A stretch of DNA of 64,000 nt from JBBROS01 sp965260995. GTDB lineage: Bacteria; Pseudomonadota; Alphaproteobacteria; Acetobacterales; Acetobacteraceae. Shown here one piece after another: positions 40,818-49,642 of the stretch. Within the stretch, counting starts at the first letter, position 1; each line of letters opens with the position of its first letter. The translations under genes were made by a program, and so were the position numbers. Location: assembly GCA_965260995.1 (NCBI GenBank), contig CBDHCD010000003.1, positions 558,001-622,000 of the forward strand. Reading direction: 5' to 3'. A model generated the notes under the pieces. It saw nothing but the letters and a program-made list of their open reading frames with translations. It was not told the DNA's origin and did no database searches.

Positions 40818-41996
40818 ATGAAGCTCCGAAGCGCGCTGTTGGCTGCGACCGTCCTGGCCGCACCGATGGCTGCCAAGGCCCAGGCCATCGATGGGTTGTA
40901 CATCGGCGCCGGCGCCGGCGCCAACTTCGTGCAGGACACGAAGATCAGTGCCGCGGCCTATCCGGCCCGGACCATCGGCGACCCGAACATCGGCGGGCGC
41001 AGCTTCCGCTACGACACCGGCTTCGTCGGCGTCGCCTCCATCGGCTACGGCCTCGGCAACGGCCTGCGGTTCGAGATCGAGGGCGGCTACCGCACCAACG
41101 ACGTCAGCCAGGTCCGCGGCGGCGGGGCGTTGTTCCGGGCGGGCTCCGGCTCGCGCGAAGAGAAGTACACCGGCATGTTCAACGTGCTGTATGAATTCGA
41201 TCCATCCTACCTGCTCGGGCTGGACCGCATCCTGCCGTTCCCGATCAACCCTTACATCGGCGTCGGCGCCGGTTACGCCTGGATCCAGCAGAGGAGCTCG
41301 CGCCTGACCGGCAACACCGGCGCGCTGCCCGGCGCTCCGGGCGGGCTCAACACCCAGCTCCGCAGCACTAACGGCGACGGCAGCTTCGCCTACCAAGCGA
41401 TCATCGGTTCGTCGTTCCCGATCGCCGCGCTGCCCGGCCTGTCGCTCACGGTCGAGTACCGGTTCCTGGGGACCACGGGCAGCCGCGAGTACGACTACCA
41501 GTACCTGTCACCCCGCCCGGTTCCGGTCGGCACCGCGGCCCGCGCCCTGGTGCGCCAGGACGAGTCTTACAACCACAGCGTCCTGGCCGGCGTGCGCTAC
41601 GCCTTCAACGCGGCGCCGCCGCCCGTCATCGCGGAAGCGCCCCCGCCGCAGCCGCAGCGTGAAGCGCCGCGGACCTACCTCGTGTTCTTCGATTGGGACC
41701 GGGCGGACCTGACGGACCGGGCGCGGCAGATCATCGCCGAGGCGGCCCAGGCCACGACCCGCACGCAAGTGACGCGGATCATGGTCAACGGCTACACCGA
41801 CACGTCGGGCACGGCGCGTTACAACCAGGGCCTGTCGGTCCGCCGGGCGCAGAACGTCGCGGCCGAGCTGGTGCGTCAGGGCGTGCCGCGCGACGCGATC
41901 TCGACGCAGGGCTTCGGCGAGACCAACCCGCTGGTCTCGACCGGGGACGGCGTGCGCGAGCCGCAGAACCGCCGGGTGCAGATCATCCTGCAGTAG
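40818..41996 (+). CDS. OmpA-family outer membrane protein 1
   Basis: A 392-residue outer-membrane protein with signal peptide (MKLRSALLAATVLAAPMAAK then AQA). A beta-barrel follows (GLYIGAGAGANFVQDTKISA, GYGLGNGLRFEIEGGYRTND, SLTVEYRFLGTTG). A short proline linker (APPPQPQREAP) joins it to a C-terminal OmpA peptidoglycan-binding domain: TYLVFFDWDRADLTDRARQI, NGYTDTSGTARYNQGLSVRR and GETNPLVSTGDGVREPQNRR, with the diaminopimelate-binding Asp and Arg present. It probably tethers the outer membrane to the cell wall. A perfect terminator follows. Paralogue downstream at 42249. Confidence 0.92.
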   Translation: MKLRSALLAATVLAAPMAAKAQAIDGLYIGAGAGANFVQDTKISAAAYPARTIGDPNIGGRSFRYDTGFVGVASIGYGLGNGLRFEIEGGYRTNDVSQVRGGGALFRAGSGSREEKYTGMFNVLYEFDPSYLLGLDRILPFPINPYIGVGAGYAWIQQRSSRLTGNTGALPGAPGGLNTQLRSTNGDGSFAYQAIIGSSFPIAALPGLSLTVEYRFLGTTGSREYDYQYLSPRPVPVGTAARALVRQDESYNHSVLAGVRYAFNAAPPPVIAEAPPPQPQREAPRTYLVFFDWDRADLTDRARQIIAEAAQATTRTQVTRIMVNGYTDTSGTARYNQGLSVRRAQNVAAELVRQGVPRDAISTQGFGETNPLVSTGDGVREPQNRRVQIILQ

Positions 41997-42053
41997 CCGG
42001 GCTTGGACGGGCCGTCGGCCTGGCGGCCCGCCAAACGCGCAGGACTCAGGATC

Positions 42054-42084
42054 GGCCGGCCCACGGTGTGGGCCGGCCTTTTCT
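42054..42084 (+). terminator. Rho-independent terminator after the first OmpA gene
   Basis: Perfect 11-bp stem GGCCGGCCCAC (42054-42064) and GTGGGCCGGCC (42068-42078), loop GGT, followed by TTTTCT. It lies 57 bases past the stop codon and separates the two paralogues into distinct transcripts. Confidence 0.9.
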
Positions 42085-42248
42085 GTGGCCTGGCCGATAC
42101 GGCGGCGCGGCGACGATGGCGGGTCGGCCCGCGAGTTGTTGCGCCGGCTGCTGAACTATGATGTTTGTGGCGGGTGGACATTCTAAGATCGTGGTGTCGC
42201 GACCTGCCGCGCGCGGCGCGGCCGGCAGACTGGCCAGGAGATGTTTTG

Positions 42249-43367
42249 ATGGTGCGTAAGCGTCTGTTGGCCACGGTCGCCGTGTTCGCCTTGCCGGGCG
42301 TCGCCGCGGCGCAGCCGGTGACGGGAATTTATATCGGGGCCGGCGGGGGCGCCAATTTCCAGGAGCATGAGCAGATCCGTTCGCTCAGCGGCCCGGGTGG
42401 GGTGACGACGCCGGTGACGGGCAGCACGCATCGCGACACGGGCATCGTGGGGGTAGGCAGCGTCGGCTACGGGTTCGGCAACGGGGTGCGCGTCGAACTG
42501 GAGGGGGATTACCGCTACAACCGGATCAGCCGGTCCAACGTCGCGGGCGTCGTGTCGGACGGGGGGCGGGAGCAGAAGTACGGCCCGATGGTCAACGTGC
42601 TGTTCGACCTCGACGTGGGCAGCCCGTACGTGTTCCCCTACGTGGGCGGCGGCGCGGGGTATCAGTGGGTGGACCGGCGGCAGAGCACGACGGGGCGGCT
42701 GGTGTCGTCGGTGGGCGGGATCGTGAGCGCGCCGAACGCGACGCTGTTCAGCAGCGGGGTGGACAGCAGTTTCGCCTACCAGGCGATCGCCGGGCTGTCG
42801 TTCCCGGTGCCGCCGGTGGTCGGGCTGTCGCTGACGGCCGAGTACCGCTACTTCGGCCTGGCGGGCGACCGGACATATGGCTCGCGAGTGTCGGTGGGCG
42901 GGGCCGAGTCGTCGCAGCGGCTCAAGGTGACGGGGGATTACAACCACAGCCTGATGCTGGGGCTGCGCTACGCCTTCAACGTGGCACCGCCGCCGATTGA
43001 GCCGAGTCTGCCGGCGCCGGCGCCCCAGGCGGAGGCGGCGCGGACCTACCTGGTGTTCTTCGACTGGGACCGGGCGGACCTGACGGACCGGGCGCGGCAG
43101 ATCATCGCGGAAGCGGCGCAGGCGTCCACCAAGGTGCAGATGACGCGGATTGAGGTGTCGGGGCACACCGACACCTCGGGTTCGGCGCGTTACAACCAGG
43201 CGCTGTCGATGCGGCGGGCGCAGGTGGTGTCGGCGGAGCTGGTGCGGCAGGGGGTGCCGGAGGCGGCGATCACGACGCAGGGCTTCGGCGAGACCCGGCC
43301 GCTGGTGGCGACGGGCGAGGGCGTGCGGGAGCCGCAGAACCGCCGGGTGGAGATCGTGCTCCGCTGA
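42249..43367 (+). CDS. OmpA-family outer membrane protein 2
   Basis: A 372-residue paralogue of the preceding protein. Signal peptide MVRKRLLATVAVFALPGVAA ends before AQPVTG. The barrel shows YIGAGGGANFQEHEQIRSLS, GYGFGNGVRVELEGDYRYNR and SLTAEYRYFGLAGDRTYGSR. The C-terminal OmpA domain shares long identical runs with copy 1 (FFDWDRADLTDRARQIIAEA). ATG 42249 has AGGAG 8 bases upstream. The barrel loops differ far more than the OmpA domains, as expected for surface-exposed variation after duplication. Confidence 0.92.
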   Translation: MVRKRLLATVAVFALPGVAAAQPVTGIYIGAGGGANFQEHEQIRSLSGPGGVTTPVTGSTHRDTGIVGVGSVGYGFGNGVRVELEGDYRYNRISRSNVAGVVSDGGREQKYGPMVNVLFDLDVGSPYVFPYVGGGAGYQWVDRRQSTTGRLVSSVGGIVSAPNATLFSSGVDSSFAYQAIAGLSFPVPPVVGLSLTAEYRYFGLAGDRTYGSRVSVGGAESSQRLKVTGDYNHSLMLGLRYAFNVAPPPIEPSLPAPAPQAEAARTYLVFFDWDRADLTDRARQIIAEAAQASTKVQMTRIEVSGHTDTSGSARYNQALSMRRAQVVSAELVRQGVPEAAITTQGFGETRPLVATGEGVREPQNRRVEIVLR

Positions 43368-43471
43368 CCGCGGGGCTGACTGCGGGCTGAGGGAGCGCCG
43401 AGCCGGGCGTCATCGGAGCCGGAGCGCGCGGAGGGCCTCGGCGTGGTCCTCGCGCGCCGCGACCGACGCCG

Positions 43472-43975
43472 TCAGGAACGGCGGCGGTGGCTGGCGCGTT
43501 TAACGGGCTTGTCGACTGGCTGCTCCGGGCCGCAGGTGGCGAGGTCGATGGGCTGGGCGGTGGTGCGCCCGGCGGCGTAGTCGGTCAGCTCCGCGTTGCT
43601 GCGGAGGGCGAGGACCTCATCGAACGCATCGACGTTCTGGGCGCAATAGAGCGAGCCTTGCTTGACGCCGATCTGGGAGTGGGAGTTGGCGAGCTGGGTG
43701 ACGTAGTCGTCGCGCTGCTTGGAGGCAGAGCGGCCGTAGGCGCGGCTGAAATAGGCGTTGAGCGACTTGTCCTCCCGTTGCAGGTCGGTCTTGTACTTGG
43801 TGATGAAGGCGTTGTACTTGTCGTTGGCCTGGCAGGTGAGGGCGGTGACCATCAACTGGGTCTTGAGGGCGGTCACGTCGAGGGCGACGAGGTCGTTGGG
43901 GCGCAGGCATTGGGCTGCCTGAAGCGGGCCGCCGAGCAGGGCGGCGGCGACGAGACCTGTAAGCATCACGCGCAT
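43472..43975 (-). CDS. Exported hypothetical protein, 167 residues
   Basis: No named family. ATG 43975 has AAGGAGAAC 6 bases upstream and begins a clear signal peptide (MRVMLTGLVAAALLGGPLQA, cleavage near AAQC). The mature part has four cysteines or so (QCLRPND, ALTCQAND, SLYCAQN, ATCGPEQ), suggesting disulfides, and helical text (DKYNAFITKYKTDLQREDKS, YGRSASKQRDDYVTQLANSH). It ends in a basic tail (KPVKRASHRRRS). Likely periplasmic. Encoded opposite its neighbours. Confidence 0.75.
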   Translation of the reverse strand: MRVMLTGLVAAALLGGPLQAAQCLRPNDLVALDVTALKTQLMVTALTCQANDKYNAFITKYKTDLQREDKSLNAYFSRAYGRSASKQRDDYVTQLANSHSQIGVKQGSLYCAQNVDAFDEVLALRSNAELTDYAAGRTTAQPIDLATCGPEQPVDKPVKRASHRRRS

Positions 43976-44191
43976 CAACTGTTCTCCTTCGAAACGGGGC
44001 GCCGCGACGGCAGCTTTACCTTGGGAATGAGATAAGCCGCCTATTGCGCGGAAAAGCAACATGAAAGCGGATGGCCGTTGCTGATCCAATCCGGTGTTGC
44101 CGCGTGCCCGCACAAATGCCGCCTGGCACGGCATGGCGGGGCGTTGTAGCACGGTCGCTGTTCAGCCGCACCCCGAGCGGAGCCGCCCGCC

Positions 44192-45640
44192 ATGACCTTG
44201 GACCCGACCGACCCGTTCGCGAGCTACGACGCCGGGCAGTATTTCTGCGAGCTCGAGGCGCGGCCCGGCGACGGCGGGCTGGCGGCGCGGCTGCGCGAGC
44301 GGATTGCCTTGATCGGCATCGAGGCGCTGCGGGCGCGGGCGCGGGTGGCGGAAGGCGAACTCATCAACCTCGGGATCACGTTCACGGTGTATTCGGAGGC
44401 GGCGACGATCGACCGCATCCTGCCGTTCGACTGCATCCCGCGCGTCATCTCGGCGCGCGAGTGGGCGATGGTGGAGCGCGGGGTGGCGCAGCGGGTGCGG
44501 GCGTTGAACCTGTTCCTGGCCGACATCTACAACGGGCGGCGCATCGTCCGGGACGGGGTGGTGCCGGGGGCGCTGGTGTTCGACAACGCCAACTACCGGC
44601 CGGAGATGGAAGGGTTCCCGGTGCGGTTCGGGACCTACGTGCACATCTGCGGCATCGACCTGGTGCGCGACGAGGCGGGGACGTTGCGGGTGCTGGAGGA
44701 CAACGCGCGCACGCCGTCGGGCGTGTCGTACGTGATCGAGAACCGGCACCTGATGCTGCGGACGTTCCCGGACATGGTGTCAGGGGTGAACCTGCGGCCG
44801 GTGGACGATTACGGGCGGCGATTGCGGCAGGCGATGGACGAGATCGCGCCGGAAGGGGTGGTGGACCCTCAGGTGGTGCTGCTGTCGCCGGGCATCTACA
44901 ACTCGGCCTACTTCGAGCACGTGTTCCTGGCCCGCGAGATGGGGGTGCCGCTGGTCGAGGGGGCGGACCTCACGGTGGAGGACGACAAGGTCTGGATGCG
45001 GACGACGGGCGGGCTGCGGCGGGTGCACACCATCTACCGCCGCATCGAAGACGACTTCCTCGACCCGAGCGTGTTCCGGGCGGACAGCATGCTGGGGGTG
45101 GCGGGGCTGATCGGGGCGTGGCGGCACGGGAACGTGACGCTGGCCAACGCCGTCGGCACCGGGGTCGCGGACGACAAGGCGATCTACGCCTACATGCCGC
45201 GGATCATCCGCTACTACCTGGGCGAGGACGCGATCCTGCCCAACGTCGAGACGCACATCTGCGGCGAGCGTGAGGGGCTGGACTACACGCTGGCCAACCT
45301 GGACACGCTGGTGATCAAGCCGGTGGGCGAGAGCGGCGGCTACGGCATCACGGTGGGGCCGCGGGCGAGCCGGGCGGAGCTGGACGCGGCGCGGGCGGCG
45401 CTGCTGGCCGAGCCGTCGAACTGGATCAGCCAGCCGATGATCGGGCTGTCGGTGGCGCCGACCTTGACGGAGGAGGGGCTGCGGCCGCGGCACCTCGACC
45501 TGCGGCCGTTCGCGATCACCGGGCGGGACACGTGGGTGCTGCCGGGCGGGTTGACGCGGGTGGCGCTGCGGGAAGGCAGCCTGATCGTGAACTCGTCGCA
45601 GGGCGGCGGGTCGAAGGACACCTGGGTGCTGGCCGAATGA
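44192..45640 (+). CDS. Circularly permuted ATP-grasp type 2 protein (DUF404/407)
   Basis: A 482-residue member of the circularly permuted ATP-grasp family, thought to catalyse amide-bond formation with an unknown substrate. Typical features are DGVVPGALVFDNANYRPEME, RVLEDNARTPSGVSYVIENR, LLSPGIYNSAYFEHVFLARE and VIKPVGESGGYGITVGP. Its stop overlaps the next gene (ATGA), an alpha-E protein. These two families are almost always paired, often with a transglutaminase-like protease; that third partner is not in the window. Cytoplasmic. Confidence 0.9.
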   Translation: MTLDPTDPFASYDAGQYFCELEARPGDGGLAARLRERIALIGIEALRARARVAEGELINLGITFTVYSEAATIDRILPFDCIPRVISAREWAMVERGVAQRVRALNLFLADIYNGRRIVRDGVVPGALVFDNANYRPEMEGFPVRFGTYVHICGIDLVRDEAGTLRVLEDNARTPSGVSYVIENRHLMLRTFPDMVSGVNLRPVDDYGRRLRQAMDEIAPEGVVDPQVVLLSPGIYNSAYFEHVFLAREMGVPLVEGADLTVEDDKVWMRTTGGLRRVHTIYRRIEDDFLDPSVFRADSMLGVAGLIGAWRHGNVTLANAVGTGVADDKAIYAYMPRIIRYYLGEDAILPNVETHICGEREGLDYTLANLDTLVIKPVGESGGYGITVGPRASRAELDAARAALLAEPSNWISQPMIGLSVAPTLTEEGLRPRHLDLRPFAITGRDTWVLPGGLTRVALREGSLIVNSSQGGGSKDTWVLAE

Positions 45641-46734
45641 GCCTGCGCGGCAACGCCCTGCTGACGCGGGACGCCGAAGGGCTGTTCTGGATGGCGCGCT
45701 ACGTCGAGCGGGCGGAGAACCTGGCGCGGCTGATCGACGTGACGCAGACGTTCGAGAGCCCGGGGCGGGAGGCGGAGTCGTGGGCGGCGCTGGTGGCGAT
45801 CAACGCCGACGAGGCCGGGCTGGCGAGCCGGGGGCTGCCGATCGACGCGATGAGCGTGAAGCGGTTCTACCTGCTGGACCGGGACAACCCGACCAGCATC
45901 CCGGCGTCCGTGGACGCGGCGCGGACCAACGCGCGCAAGCTGCGGCCGTTGATCAGCACCGAGATGTGGATGCAGCTCAACGTGTTCCACCGCGACGTGA
46001 TGGCGATTGACCCGTCGGAGCTGGGCGGCGACGCGTTGTCGCGGCTGTGCCGGCGGCTGAAGGAAGGGGTGCAGGCGCACACCGGCATCACCGAGGGGAC
46101 GTTCTTCCGCGACCAGGGGTGGCACTTCTACGAGCTGGGGCGGCTGCTGGAGCGGGCGGACCAGACGACGCGGCTGCTGGACATCAAGTATCACGTGCTG
46201 CTGCGCGGCTCGGCCGAGGAGCGGCGGGTGGCGGAGCTGACGCAGTGGGGCGCGGTGCTGCGGGCGGCGGCCGGGTATCACGCCTTCCGGCGGGTGGCGG
46301 AAACCGGGTTCGAGTCGGCGGACGTGGTGACGTTCCTGCTGGGGGACACGGCGTTCGCGCGCAGCGTGGGCTTGTGCGTCGGGCAGATGGAGTGGCACCT
46401 GCACGGGCTGCGCAGCCGCTACGGGCTGCGCGACACGGCGCCGGTGCTGGCGCGGCTCGACGAGCTGCGGGCGATGCTGGGCGACCTATCGCACCTGCGG
46501 CTGCCGGACGGGCTGCACGATTTCCTCGACCGGCTGCAACGGGACCTGCACGGCATCGCGGCGCTGATCGGGACGATGTTCTTCCGGGACTGGCGGCCGT
46601 TGCTCGCGGCCGAGGCGGAGGGGCAATCGCAAGGCCAGTCGCAGTCGCAGGGGCAGTCGCAATCGTCCTCGGGGCAGACGCAATCGCAGGGTGGGCAGTC
46701 GCAGACGATGACGTGGCTGCCGCCGCTGTCCTGA
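45637..46734 (+). CDS. Alpha-E domain protein (DUF403)
   Basis: A 365-residue all-helical alpha-E protein, partner of the ATP-grasp protein before it. Features: LLTRDAEGLFWMARYVERAE, NLARLIDVTQTF, ITEGTFFRDQGWHFYELGRL and LERADQTTRLLDIKYHVLL. The last 45 residues or so are a low-complexity Gln/Ser/Gly tail (GQSQGQSQSQGQSQSSSGQT), not part of the family. ATG 45637 overlaps the upstream stop. An upstream in-frame ATG at 45532 lies inside the previous gene and is rejected. The role of the pair is unproven. Confidence 0.88.
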   Translation: MSLRGNALLTRDAEGLFWMARYVERAENLARLIDVTQTFESPGREAESWAALVAINADEAGLASRGLPIDAMSVKRFYLLDRDNPTSIPASVDAARTNARKLRPLISTEMWMQLNVFHRDVMAIDPSELGGDALSRLCRRLKEGVQAHTGITEGTFFRDQGWHFYELGRLLERADQTTRLLDIKYHVLLRGSAEERRVAELTQWGAVLRAAAGYHAFRRVAETGFESADVVTFLLGDTAFARSVGLCVGQMEWHLHGLRSRYGLRDTAPVLARLDELRAMLGDLSHLRLPDGLHDFLDRLQRDLHGIAALIGTMFFRDWRPLLAAEAEGQSQGQSQSQGQSQSSSGQTQSQGGQSQTMTWLPPLS

Positions 46735-46840
46735 AATGGTCGTCGGACCGTGTGCGGGGACGCGTGTCGCGGGCAGGCGTGATTTCGCGCGGCGGCACAC
46801 CAGATGCTAGTTTGTGAGACCGGAGGAACGGAGACGCGCC

Positions 46841-47758
46841 ATGCCAATCATCAGACGCCGAGGCTGGGAGATCGCGGAGCGGGAGGCGACGCCGGAGTGG
46901 CTCGTGATGGGACGCCGGGCGGCGCTGGCCGGGGCGGCGGGGGCGATGCTCGCGCCGGGGCTGGTGGCGCGCGCGGCGGTGGCCGATCCGAAGTACCCGG
47001 CCGGGCGACCGCTCACGAGCGAGCAGGACGCGACGACTTACAACAACTATTACGAGTTCGGCACCGACAAGTCGATCTACCGGGCGGCGCAGCGGTTGCC
47101 GATCGAGCCGTGGACGATCAAGATCGAGGGGCTGGTCGAGCAGCCGCGGACCATCGGGTTCGACGACCTGATGAAGCAGGTGGAGACCGAGGAGCGGGTG
47201 TACCGGCATCGTTGCGTCGAGGGCTGGGCGATGACGGTGCCTTGGACGGGGTTCCCGCTGAGCAAGCTGCTGGCGCTGGCCAAGCCGTTGGCGGCGGCCA
47301 AGTACGTGACGTTCGAGACGCTGGCCGACCCGCGGACGATGCCGGGGCTGCGGAGCGCGGCGTTCACGTGGCCCTACGTCGAGGGCTGCACGATGGCGGA
47401 GGCGAACAACGACCTGGCGTTCCTGGTCACGGGGATGTACGGCAAGGCGGTGCCGAAGCAGAATGGGGCGCCGATCCGGCTGGTGCTGCCTTGGAAGTAT
47501 GGGTTCAAGTCGGCGAAGTCGATCGTCAAGGTAGGTTTCACGGATAAGCAGCCGACGACGTTCTGGGAGGGCATCCAGCCGAGCGAGTACGGCTTCTGGG
47601 CCAACGTCAACCCGGCGGTGGCGCACCCGCGGTGGAGCCAGGCGACGGAGCGGTTGCTGACCAGCAACGAACGGGTGCCGACGCAGATCTACAACGGCTA
47701 CGGCGCGTTCGTCGCCGACTTGTATTCCGGCCTCGGCCAAGAGAAGCTGTTCATGTGA
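46841..47758 (+). CDS. msrP: Periplasmic methionine-sulfoxide reductase, molybdenum subunit MsrP
   Basis: A 305-residue Mo-molybdopterin enzyme (formerly YedY) that repairs oxidised methionines in periplasmic proteins. A Tat signal is present (MGRRAALAGAAGAMLAPGLV). The Mo-ligand Cys is C125 in YRHRCVEGWAMTVPWTGFPL. The family motifs LPWKYGFKSAKSIVKV and FWEGIQPSEYGFWANVNP follow. ATG 46841 is used, with GGAG about 7 bases upstream. It normally works with the haem membrane protein MsrQ. Here the next gene, coupled by TGATG, is a different, smaller membrane protein. Confidence 0.93.
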   Translation: MPIIRRRGWEIAEREATPEWLVMGRRAALAGAAGAMLAPGLVARAAVADPKYPAGRPLTSEQDATTYNNYYEFGTDKSIYRAAQRLPIEPWTIKIEGLVEQPRTIGFDDLMKQVETEERVYRHRCVEGWAMTVPWTGFPLSKLLALAKPLAAAKYVTFETLADPRTMPGLRSAAFTWPYVEGCTMAEANNDLAFLVTGMYGKAVPKQNGAPIRLVLPWKYGFKSAKSIVKVGFTDKQPTTFWEGIQPSEYGFWANVNPAVAHPRWSQATERLLTSNERVPTQIYNGYGAFVADLYSGLGQEKLFM

Positions 47759-48051
47759 TGGCTGCGCGCATCTTCGCGGTCCTGGCGGCGGTGTTCCTGG
47801 TCCTGGCGGTCGGCCTCGCCGCGTTGACGCCGCTCGGCCTCACGTTGTCCCAGGGACTGCTGATGGTCGACGGCACGGTCGTGGAGAAGGCGCAGTCGCA
47901 TAGCACGGCTTGGCTATGGGACTGGATCGAGACGCCGGTGCTGCTGCGGCCGTTGTGGCTGTTGCCGGCGTCGGCCGGGCTGGTGTGCGCCGGGCTGGCG
48001 TTGACGCTCAACTTCGGCAAGGCGTCCCGGTCGCGTCGCCGCCGGAGCTGA
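47758..48051 (+). CDS. Small membrane protein coupled to msrP
   Basis: A 97-residue protein with two strong hydrophobic segments: ARIFAVLAAVFLVLAVGLAA near the N-terminus and LWLLPASAGLVCAGLALTLN near the C-terminus. Between them is a short loop (GTVVEKAQSHSTAWLWDWIE). It ends in a basic tail (KASRSRRRRS). Too short for MsrQ (about 200 residues, six segments) and lacks its paired histidines. The start shares a base with the msrP stop. Its last 44 bases overlap the end of the opposing nudix gene. Possibly an accessory or membrane anchor for MsrP. Confidence 0.7.
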   Translation: MAARIFAVLAAVFLVLAVGLAALTPLGLTLSQGLLMVDGTVVEKAQSHSTAWLWDWIETPVLLRPLWLLPASAGLVCAGLALTLNFGKASRSRRRRS

Positions 48052-48493
48052 GCAGGCGGCGGGCGAGGGCGATGACGCGGTGCGCCTCGTGCCAGAGGTG
48101 GTAGGGGGCGAGGCCATCGAGCGGAGCGAAGGTGGCGTCGGTCACGTCGCCGCCGGCCATCGGCTCACCACCGATCCAGGCGGCGGCGAAATCGAGGATG
48201 GTGTAGTGGAACTGCACGCGGTCGTCGGCATCGCGGGTGATGCTGTCGACGTGGGCGGCGAGCACCAGGGGACCGGCTTCGAGGCCGGCTTCCTCGCGGA
48301 GTTCGCGGCGGGCGGCGTGCTCGGCCGGTTCGCCGAGTTCCTGCGCCCCGCCCGGGATCGACCAGCGGCCGGCGGCGGGCGGCTTGCCGCGGCGGACCAG
48401 CAGCACGGCACCGGGTTTGAGCAGCACGACGCCGATGCCGACCAGGGGACGGGCGGGGTATTCGCGGCGGGCCGGGCCGGGTTGATCGGTCAT
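48008..48493 (-). CDS. Nudix hydrolase
   Basis: A 161-residue Nudix pyrophosphohydrolase. The Nudix box reads GGAQELGEPAEHAARRELRE then EAGLEAG, fitting G-x5-E-x7-REUxEExGU. Before it is PLVGIGVVLLKPGAVLLVRR, after it VQFHYTILDFAAAW. The layout resembles ADP-ribose/NUDIX proteins that clean up nucleotide derivatives; substrate is not predictable. It converges with and overlaps the small membrane gene by 44 bases. Confidence 0.88.
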   Translation of the reverse strand: MTDQPGPARREYPARPLVGIGVVLLKPGAVLLVRRGKPPAAGRWSIPGGAQELGEPAEHAARRELREEAGLEAGPLVLAAHVDSITRDADDRVQFHYTILDFAAAWIGGEPMAGGDVTDATFAPLDGLAPYHLWHEAHRVIALARRLLSSGGDATGTPCRS

Positions 48494-48603
48494 GCGCGAG
48501 CGCAGTAGGCAGCGGGCGGGCGGGCGTCAATGTTGGCTTGCACGGGCGGGGGACGCGTCGTATCTGCGGTGACAACGCAGGTAAAAAGATCAGGAGACGC
48601 GCC

Positions 48604-49629
48604 ATGAGTTTCACTCGTCGTTCGGTGCTGGGTTCGACGCTGGCGGGCGTGCTGGCCACCCCGGCCTTGATCGGCCAGGCGCGCGCCGCGGCGCGGACGC
48701 TGAAGATCAGCCACCAGTTCCCGGGTGGCACGCTCGAGGAGGGGGATTTCCGCGACCGGCTGGCGCGTCGGTTCGCCGCCGACGTGGCGAAGCGGACCGG
48801 GGGCGCGCTGGCGTTCGAGTTCTATCCCGGATCGTCGCTGATGAAGACGGTGGCGCAGTTCTCGGCGCTGCGGCGCGGCGCGCTCGACATGTCGGTGTAC
48901 CCGCTGGCCTACGCCGGCGGCGAGGTGCCGGAAGTGAACATCGGGCTGATGCCGTGCGTGGTGACGACCTACGAGCAGGGCATGGCGTGGAAGACGCAGC
49001 CGATCGGGCAGGAGCTGACGGCGCTGTTGGAGAAGAAGGGCGTCAAGATCATCACCTGGGTCTGGCAGGCGGGGGGCGTCGCCAGCAGCAGCAAGCCGGT
49101 GGCGCAGCCGGACGACACCCAGGGCCTCAAGATCCGCGGCGGCTCGCGCTCGATGGACCTGATGCTGAAGGAGGCGGGCGGGATCATCAGCTCGGTGCCG
49201 AGCAACGAGATCTACGCGGCGATGCAGACCGGGTCGCTGGACGCGGCGGTGACGTCGAGCACGAGCCTGATCTCGTTCCGGCTGGAGGAGATCAGCAAGG
49301 CGGTGACGACGGGGACATCGGGCAGCTTCTGGTTCATGTTCGAGCCGCTGATCATGAGCAAGATCGTGTTCGACGGGCTGCCGGCCGATCAGCAGAAGGC
49401 GCTCACCGAGGCCGGGGCGGCGCAGGAGCCGTTCGCGTTGGAGGCGGCGAAGGCCGACGACGCGGCGCTGGCGGAGGTCTACCAAAAGGCGGGGGCGACG
49501 GTGACGGCGCTGGACGCGGCCACCATCGCCAAGTGGAAAGCGGTGGCGCAGAAGTCGGCGTGGAAGGACTTCGCCGACCGCAACGCGTCCTGCGCGCAGA
49601 TGCTGAAGCTGGCCGAGGCGGTGGCCTGA
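48604..49629 (+). CDS. dctP: TRAP transporter substrate-binding protein DctP
   Basis: A 341-residue periplasmic binding protein that delivers a carboxylate to the TRAP permease. A Tat-like signal MSFTRRSVLGSTLAGVLATP ends near ARAAARTLK. Mature protein: KISHQFPGGTLEEGDFRDRL, FEFYPGSSLMKTVAQFSALR, GLKIRGGSRSMDLMLKEAGG and MQTGSLDAAVTSS. The Arg that binds the ligand carboxylate lies in KIRGG. AGGAG precedes ATG 48604. First gene of a complete P-Q-M operon. Ligand unknown; a C4-dicarboxylate or similar acid is likely. Confidence 0.9.
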   Translation: MSFTRRSVLGSTLAGVLATPALIGQARAAARTLKISHQFPGGTLEEGDFRDRLARRFAADVAKRTGGALAFEFYPGSSLMKTVAQFSALRRGALDMSVYPLAYAGGEVPEVNIGLMPCVVTTYEQGMAWKTQPIGQELTALLEKKGVKIITWVWQAGGVASSSKPVAQPDDTQGLKIRGGSRSMDLMLKEAGGIISSVPSNEIYAAMQTGSLDAAVTSSTSLISFRLEEISKAVTTGTSGSFWFMFEPLIMSKIVFDGLPADQQKALTEAGAAQEPFALEAAKADDAALAEVYQKAGATVTALDAATIAKWKAVAQKSAWKDFADRNASCAQMLKLAEAVA

Positions 49630-49642
49630 GCGGAGGCCGAGG

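Noticed and set aside
46735..46840. Riboswitch or Mo-cofactor-sensing RNA before msrP
   Set aside because: Only about 100 bases with no recognisable conserved fold.
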